Shown piece by piece: positions 60,428 through 64,000 of a DNA stretch of 64,000 bases (positions within the stretch are counted from its first letter, which is position 1; each line of letters opens with the position of its first letter). Both the position numbers and the translations under genes were made by a program. This stretch comes from JBBQXK01 sp038251625 (GTDB lineage: Bacteria; Pseudomonadota; Alphaproteobacteria; Rhodobacterales; Rhodobacteraceae): assembly GCA_038251625.1 (NCBI GenBank), contig JBBSBE010000003.1:16970-80969 (forward strand). The letters are read 5' to 3'. Below the pieces are notes generated by a model, which did no database searches, was not told the DNA's origin, and worked only from the letters and a program-made list of their open reading frames with translations.

Positions 60428-60819
60428 GCGGGCACCAGTTCGCGCACAAGGGCCAGGATTTCCGCGTTGGAAAAGGGCTTTGTCACAAACCGGTTCGCCC
60501 CCGCCCGCGCCGCCGCCTCACGGTCCCGCGCCTGACCCCGCGCGGTCAGCATGATCACAGGCAACGCCGTCAGCGCCGCGTCGCGCCGCACGGCCGCCAG
60601 AATGTCGAGGCCGGATAGACCGGGCAGCATCAGATCAAGGATCAAGAGATCCGGCGCCGCATCCCGGATCCGCTCCACCGCGTCGCCCCCCTCGGCATGC
60701 ACGCTGACGCGCCAGCCATCACGCATCAGGATGAACCGGATCGCCTCGGCGATGTGCGGCTCGTCCTCGACCAGAAGCACATGCCGGTCCGCACCCGGCA
60801 ACGCCTCGTCCAAACCCAT
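60424..60819 (-). CDS. Single-domain CheY-like response regulator
   Basis: 131 residues forming one receiver domain. The acidic pocket is Glu18-Asp19, the phospho-acceptor is Asp62 (LILDLMLPG), the conserved Thr/Ser is in MLTARG and Lys114 in TKPF. No output domain is attached. ATG at 60819 follows GGAGGAC. It is the likely target of the symporter-kinase downstream. Confidence 0.92.
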   Translation of the reverse strand: MGLDEALPGADRHVLLVEDEPHIAEAIRFILMRDGWRVSVHAEGGDAVERIRDAAPDLLILDLMLPGLSGLDILAAVRRDAALTALPVIMLTARGQARDREAAARAGANRFVTKPFSNAEILALVRELVPA

Positions 60820-60884
60820 CGCCTGTCCTCCCCTGACGGGCTCCCCTCCCGTCCACACGACTATCGGCGCAAAGCCGCCACCTG

Positions 60885-62213
60885 TCAAAAGCCGATAGCG
60901 CGCCGCGCCTGCTGTGCGGCAAGGGCAAATTCGCTCATCACCGAGGGTTCGCGGCGCGCGGGGCAGGCGTCGCGCGGGCAGACCCGGCAGGTGCTGCCAA
61001 GACGCAATGCCCCCGGCGCCTCGTCCGGCGCGGGCAGGATCAGCATGCCGGCAAGGCGCAGTTCCGGCCCGCCAAAGCCCTCGGGGTGGCGCGCTTCGGC
61101 GCAGGCGCGCAGATCGTAGCGCCGGGGAACCGGCCCCGGCATTTCGCCCCGTGCCTGTATCGGCGCACCGGGCCGCGTGAGGGCGGCGAAAAGCGGCCAC
61201 AGCGCGCAAGCCGATCCTGCGCGCGGGATCACGAAACCCTCCAGCGGTTTGCGCAAGGTCAGCGCCCCGGCCGCGTCACAGATCACCAGCCCCTCTGCCG
61301 CACCGGGCGCCAGCGCGATGCGCCGCATCGCCGCCACCACGCCCGCCCCGGCCAGCGCCGCCAGCCGCAGGGGATCGCCGCCAGACGCTGCGACCATCGC
61401 CGCAGGCATCGCCGCCACATCCGCCGCACCCTCCGCCACCAGCCCCCGCGCCAGCGCCCGCGCCGCGCCCGAGGCTAGGCCCGCAACCTCGGCCTCCAGC
61501 GCCGCACGCCCCGCCCCACCGGGTTCAAGCTCCACCAGATGCCAGCCCCGACGGGAAAGCCACCGCTCCATCTCTTCCTGCGGCGCGGCCGCTGCCGGGG
61601 CCTCTGCCCCTTCCGACGCGTCGAGATAGGCCACCAACGCCTCGGCCCCTGCCGACAACCGCTCGCTGTCCGCCTGCAGGTTGGCGTGGAAGCGCGCGCG
61701 CCAGACCGGCTCGATCTCTTCCCCTTCCGCCAGGATCGCCGCCGTGGACCGGACAGACGCCGCAGCCGACAGCACCTCGTGCAGCGCCGCCGACAGATGC
61801 GGATCCTGCCCCAGCCTGTCGACCAGCGCGCCCACCGCCCGCTCCAACTCGCGCGCCCGGCCGTGCTGCGCGGCCAAAAGCTCTGCCCAGCCCGGAAACC
61901 GCCCCAGAAACTCTTCCGCCCGGTCGATCTCGGGGCGCACCCCACCGGGCAGATCGGGGGGCGCATCTGCAGCGGCGGCGCGCAGGTCGTCCACCCGCGC
62001 GGCGCCGGCCCCTTCGGCAATCGCGCGCGGCTCCACCCCCAGTGCGCGGGCCAGCCGATCCAACACCTCGCCCCCCACCCGGCGACGGTTATGCTCGATC
62101 AGGTTGAGGTAAGACCCCGAAATCCCCGCCGCCCGCGCAAGTTCCGCCTGCCGCATCCCCAGGGATTGCCGCCGCTCGCGCACGCGGCTGCCCGCCAGCG
62201 CCGAAATCGCCAT
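60885..62213 (-). CDS. XRE-family regulator with short-chain fatty acyl regulator (ScfR-like) domain
   Basis: 442 residues. The N-terminal HTH spans about 8-62 (RVRERRQSLGMRQAELARAAGISGSYLNLIEHNRRRVGGEVLDRLARAL). The large C-terminal part contains the ScfR-type domain and ends with the conserved Cys motif CRVCPRDACPARREPSV. This family regulates central carbon genes such as glyoxylate or propionate pathways in other bacteria (RamB, ScfR). It lies 65 bp before the response regulator, and may be cotranscribed with it. It could influence the propionate-related PrpD genes, but that is speculation. Confidence 0.85.
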   Translation of the reverse strand: MAISALAGSRVRERRQSLGMRQAELARAAGISGSYLNLIEHNRRRVGGEVLDRLARALGVEPRAIAEGAGAARVDDLRAAAADAPPDLPGGVRPEIDRAEEFLGRFPGWAELLAAQHGRARELERAVGALVDRLGQDPHLSAALHEVLSAAASVRSTAAILAEGEEIEPVWRARFHANLQADSERLSAGAEALVAYLDASEGAEAPAAAAPQEEMERWLSRRGWHLVELEPGGAGRAALEAEVAGLASGAARALARGLVAEGAADVAAMPAAMVAASGGDPLRLAALAGAGVVAAMRRIALAPGAAEGLVICDAAGALTLRKPLEGFVIPRAGSACALWPLFAALTRPGAPIQARGEMPGPVPRRYDLRACAEARHPEGFGGPELRLAGMLILPAPDEAPGALRLGSTCRVCPRDACPARREPSVMSEFALAAQQARRAIGF

Positions 62214-62350
62214 ATCCGCACCTCCGGCCGACAGATTGCCACGCCACCGGAGCCTTTACAAATTAATGCAAATTTTGCTTCTTCTCTGAAAAAATATCTT
62301 CGGGGGGTGAGGCCGGAGGCCGAGGGGGGCAGACAGCCCCCCCCGCCTGG

Positions 62351-62385
62351 CAAGACAAAGGGCGCGCCCCTCGCAGGACGCGCCC
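62351..62385 (-). terminator. Intrinsic terminator downstream of the NMT1-like gene
   Basis: On the minus strand GGGCGCG pairs with CGCGCCC around a 12-base loop, then TTTGTCTTG follows. The hairpin begins 23 bases past the NMT1-like stop, a classical Rho-independent layout. A second stem, GGGGGGC-AGACA-GCCCCCC, lies at 62324-62342. Confidence 0.7.
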
Positions 62386-62408
62386 CCATAGCCCCGATCC
62401 GCCGCTGC

Positions 62409-63389
62409 CTAGTTCAGCGCCTGGTCCGTGATCACATGCGTCCAGGCCCCTTCCGGCGCCTTCGAGATCACCGGGTCCGACCCGCCCGCCATCAGCGTGG
62501 CCACCGTCCGCTCGTAATCGGCAGGGTCGAGCGTTCCGTTCGATCCGGCGGTCAGCTTGGCCACCTCGCCCATCATCCGCTTTTGGTGGTTTTCCGTCTG
62601 CGCGCCCGTCTCGTCATTCTCCAGCACGATCATCGCCGCCTCGTCCGGGTTCGCCTCGGCGTATTTCCAGCCCTTCATCGAGGCGCGCACGAAGCGCACC
62701 ATCTTGTCCACGAAGGCCGCGTCAGAAAGCTTGTCTTCCATGACGTAAAGCCCATCTTCCATCGTGGCCACGCCCTCATCCTGATACTTGAAGGTAATCA
62801 GGTCGTCCGGCGCGATCCCGGCGTCGATGATCTGCCAGTATTCGTTGTAGGTCATGGTCGAGACGCAGGCCGCCTGCTTTTGCAGGATCGGATCGACGTT
62901 GAAGCCCTGCTTCAGCACCGTCACCCCCCCGGCCGAGCCGTCGGTCTTGTAGCCCAGCGTACTCATCCAGCTCAGGAACGGGTATTCATTGCCAAAGAAC
63001 CACACGCCCAGCGTCTTGTCGGCAAAATCCGCAGGTGCCGCGATCCCGCTTTCCTTCAGGCATGTCAGCATCATCCCCGAGGATTTGAACGGCTGCGCGA
63101 TGTTGACCAGCGGCAACCCCGCCTCGCGCGCGGCCAGCGCGGATGGCATCCAGTCGATCACCACATCGGCCCCGCCGCCCGCGATCACCTGCGTCGGCGC
63201 GATATCGGGGCCGCCGGGCTTGATCGTCACGTTCAGGTTCTCTTCGTCGTAGAACCCCTTTTCCTTGGCCACGTAGTAGCCCGCAAACTGCGCCTGCGTA
63301 ACCCATTTCAGCTGCAGCGTCACATCGTCCGCCGCCCATGCACCCCCGGCGCCGAACGCCAGCGCAGCCACACCCATCATCCATTTCAT
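62409..63389 (-). CDS. NMT1/THI5-like ABC transporter substrate-binding protein
   Basis: 326 residues. Signal peptide about 1-20 (MKWMMGVAALAFGAGGAWA). The mature N terminus LQLKWVTQAQFAGYYVAKEKGFYDEENLNVTIKPGG is the NMT1/ThiY signature, followed by IAGGGADVVIDWMPSALAAREAGLPLV. Such proteins bind pyrimidine or related aromatic precursors or riboflavin-type ligands. The ATG at 63389 is chosen over a TTG two codons earlier. The linked partial permease belongs to the same importer. Confidence 0.9.
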   Translation of the reverse strand: MKWMMGVAALAFGAGGAWAADDVTLQLKWVTQAQFAGYYVAKEKGFYDEENLNVTIKPGGPDIAPTQVIAGGGADVVIDWMPSALAAREAGLPLVNIAQPFKSSGMMLTCLKESGIAAPADFADKTLGVWFFGNEYPFLSWMSTLGYKTDGSAGGVTVLKQGFNVDPILQKQAACVSTMTYNEYWQIIDAGIAPDDLITFKYQDEGVATMEDGLYVMEDKLSDAAFVDKMVRFVRASMKGWKYAEANPDEAAMIVLENDETGAQTENHQKRMMGEVAKLTAGSNGTLDPADYERTVATLMAGGSDPVISKAPEGAWTHVITDQALN

Positions 63390-63428
63390 CGCCAAAGTCT
63401 CCCTGTTGCGCCCCGTTTTGGGGGCTTG

Positions 63429-64000
63429 TCATCCACGTTGCGACGGGTGCCAGAACGTCACCCGCCGTTCGATCATCGCAATCAAGCCATAGAAGGCCGA
63501 ACCTGCCAAAGCCGCAACGGCAATTTCGGCCCAGACAAGGTCAAGCTGCAAGCGCCCCACCCCGGTCGAGATGCGAAAGCCCATGCCCACGATGGGGCTG
63601 CCGAAATATTCGGCAACGATGGCCCCGATCAGCGCCAGCGTGGTCGCGATCTTGAGGCCGTTGAAGATGAACGGCATCGCGGCCGGAAGGCGCAGCTTCA
63701 CAAGCCCCTGCCCCCAGCCCGCCCCCCAGGTCTTCATCAGGTCGCGGCTCAGCCGGTCTGTCGCGGCCAGCCCCGCCACCGTGTTCACCAGCACCGGAAA
63801 GAACACCAGCACCACCACCACGGCGGCTTTCGACTGCCAGTCGAACCCGAACCACGCCACCAGTATCGGCGCCACGCCCACAATCGGCAGCGCCGCCACG
63901 AAATTGCCGACGGGCAGAAGCCCCGCGCGCAGAAAGGGCGAGCGGTCGATGGCAATGGCCACCAGCACCGCCGCCGCGCAGCCGATGACGTAACCGCTCA
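63429..64000 (-). CDS. ABC transporter permease (SsuC/ThiX/TauC-like), cut by window end
   Basis: At least 190 residues reading through the window edge; the frame stays open to base 64000. It carries four to five membrane helices and the EAA-type loop DRLSRDLMKTWGAGWGQGLVKLRLPAAMPFIFNGLKIA. It is the channel subunit for the NMT1-like binding protein, 39 bp upstream in the same direction. The start and the expected ATPase are outside the window. Confidence 0.88.
   Translation of the reverse strand, partial: SGYVIGCAAAVLVAIAIDRSPFLRAGLLPVGNFVAALPIVGVAPILVAWFGFDWQSKAAVVVVLVFFPVLVNTVAGLAATDRLSRDLMKTWGAGWGQGLVKLRLPAAMPFIFNGLKIATTLALIGAIVAEYFGSPIVGMGFRISTGVGRLQLDLVWAEIAVAALAGSAFYGLIAMIERRVTFWHPSQRG

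Overview
The window is GC-rich, densely packed alphaproteobacterial DNA, most likely chromosomal DNA of a Rhodobacteraceae (Rhodobacterales) member. The clues are the gene families: TctABC, TcuAB, a GapR-like protein, an ScfR-type regulator and a Rhodobacterales-style FliM. Operons are tight, with many ATGA, GTGA and TGATG stop/start overlaps. No transposase, integrase, CRISPR array or rRNA gene was seen.

Region 1 (1-9.3 kb) is a divergent catabolic locus. The minus strand carries an ABC ATPase, a single-domain SnoaL protein, a histidinol-dehydrogenase-family enzyme, a two-domain SnoaL protein, a short-chain dehydrogenase and the start of a LacI regulator. The plus strand carries the matching sugar-type binding protein, two permeases and another two-domain SnoaL protein. 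Together they look like uptake and oxidation of an unidentified small polyol-like compound. mprF and a D-erythronate dehydrogenase (denD) follow.

Region 2 (13.1-30.7 kb) is a carboxylate-catabolism island: a TctABC transporter, tcuA/tcuB (tricarballylate oxidation), five MmgE/PrpD-family genes, a multi-domain rhodanese, an SDR-like protein without the SDR catalytic Ser and Tyr, a TauE/SafE exporter and two GntR regulators. Related 12-bp candidate operators lie in the two divergent promoter regions.

Region 3 (30.9-46.2 kb) is the most unusual part: two convergent five-gene operons that look like a biological-conflict or programmed-lysis system. The plus-strand operon encodes an amidase-M15 peptidase fusion, a protein of unknown function, an SH3-like plus lysozyme-like protein, a papain-fold plus hydrolase protein and an SGNH hydrolase-caspase fusion. 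The minus-strand operon encodes a TRYPCO1 protein, a trypsin-like protease, a MoxR AAA+ ATPase, a 1,496-residue polytopic membrane protein and a small membrane-anchored protein. A tRNA-Thr gene, with its 3' end facing the cluster, lies about 390 bp beyond it.

Region 4 (46.8-64 kb) is mixed core genome: an MFS exporter, a lone iron-type ABC permease, a GapR-like protein, a FadJ-like protein with a degenerate dehydrogenase half, a DksA-like zinc-finger protein, a persulfide/sulfide detoxification operon (ETHE1-like MBL, two YeeE/YedE halves, DUF442), FliM, a symporter-histidine kinase with its response regulator and an ScfR-like regulator, and the start of an NMT1/THI5-like ABC transporter cut by the window end.
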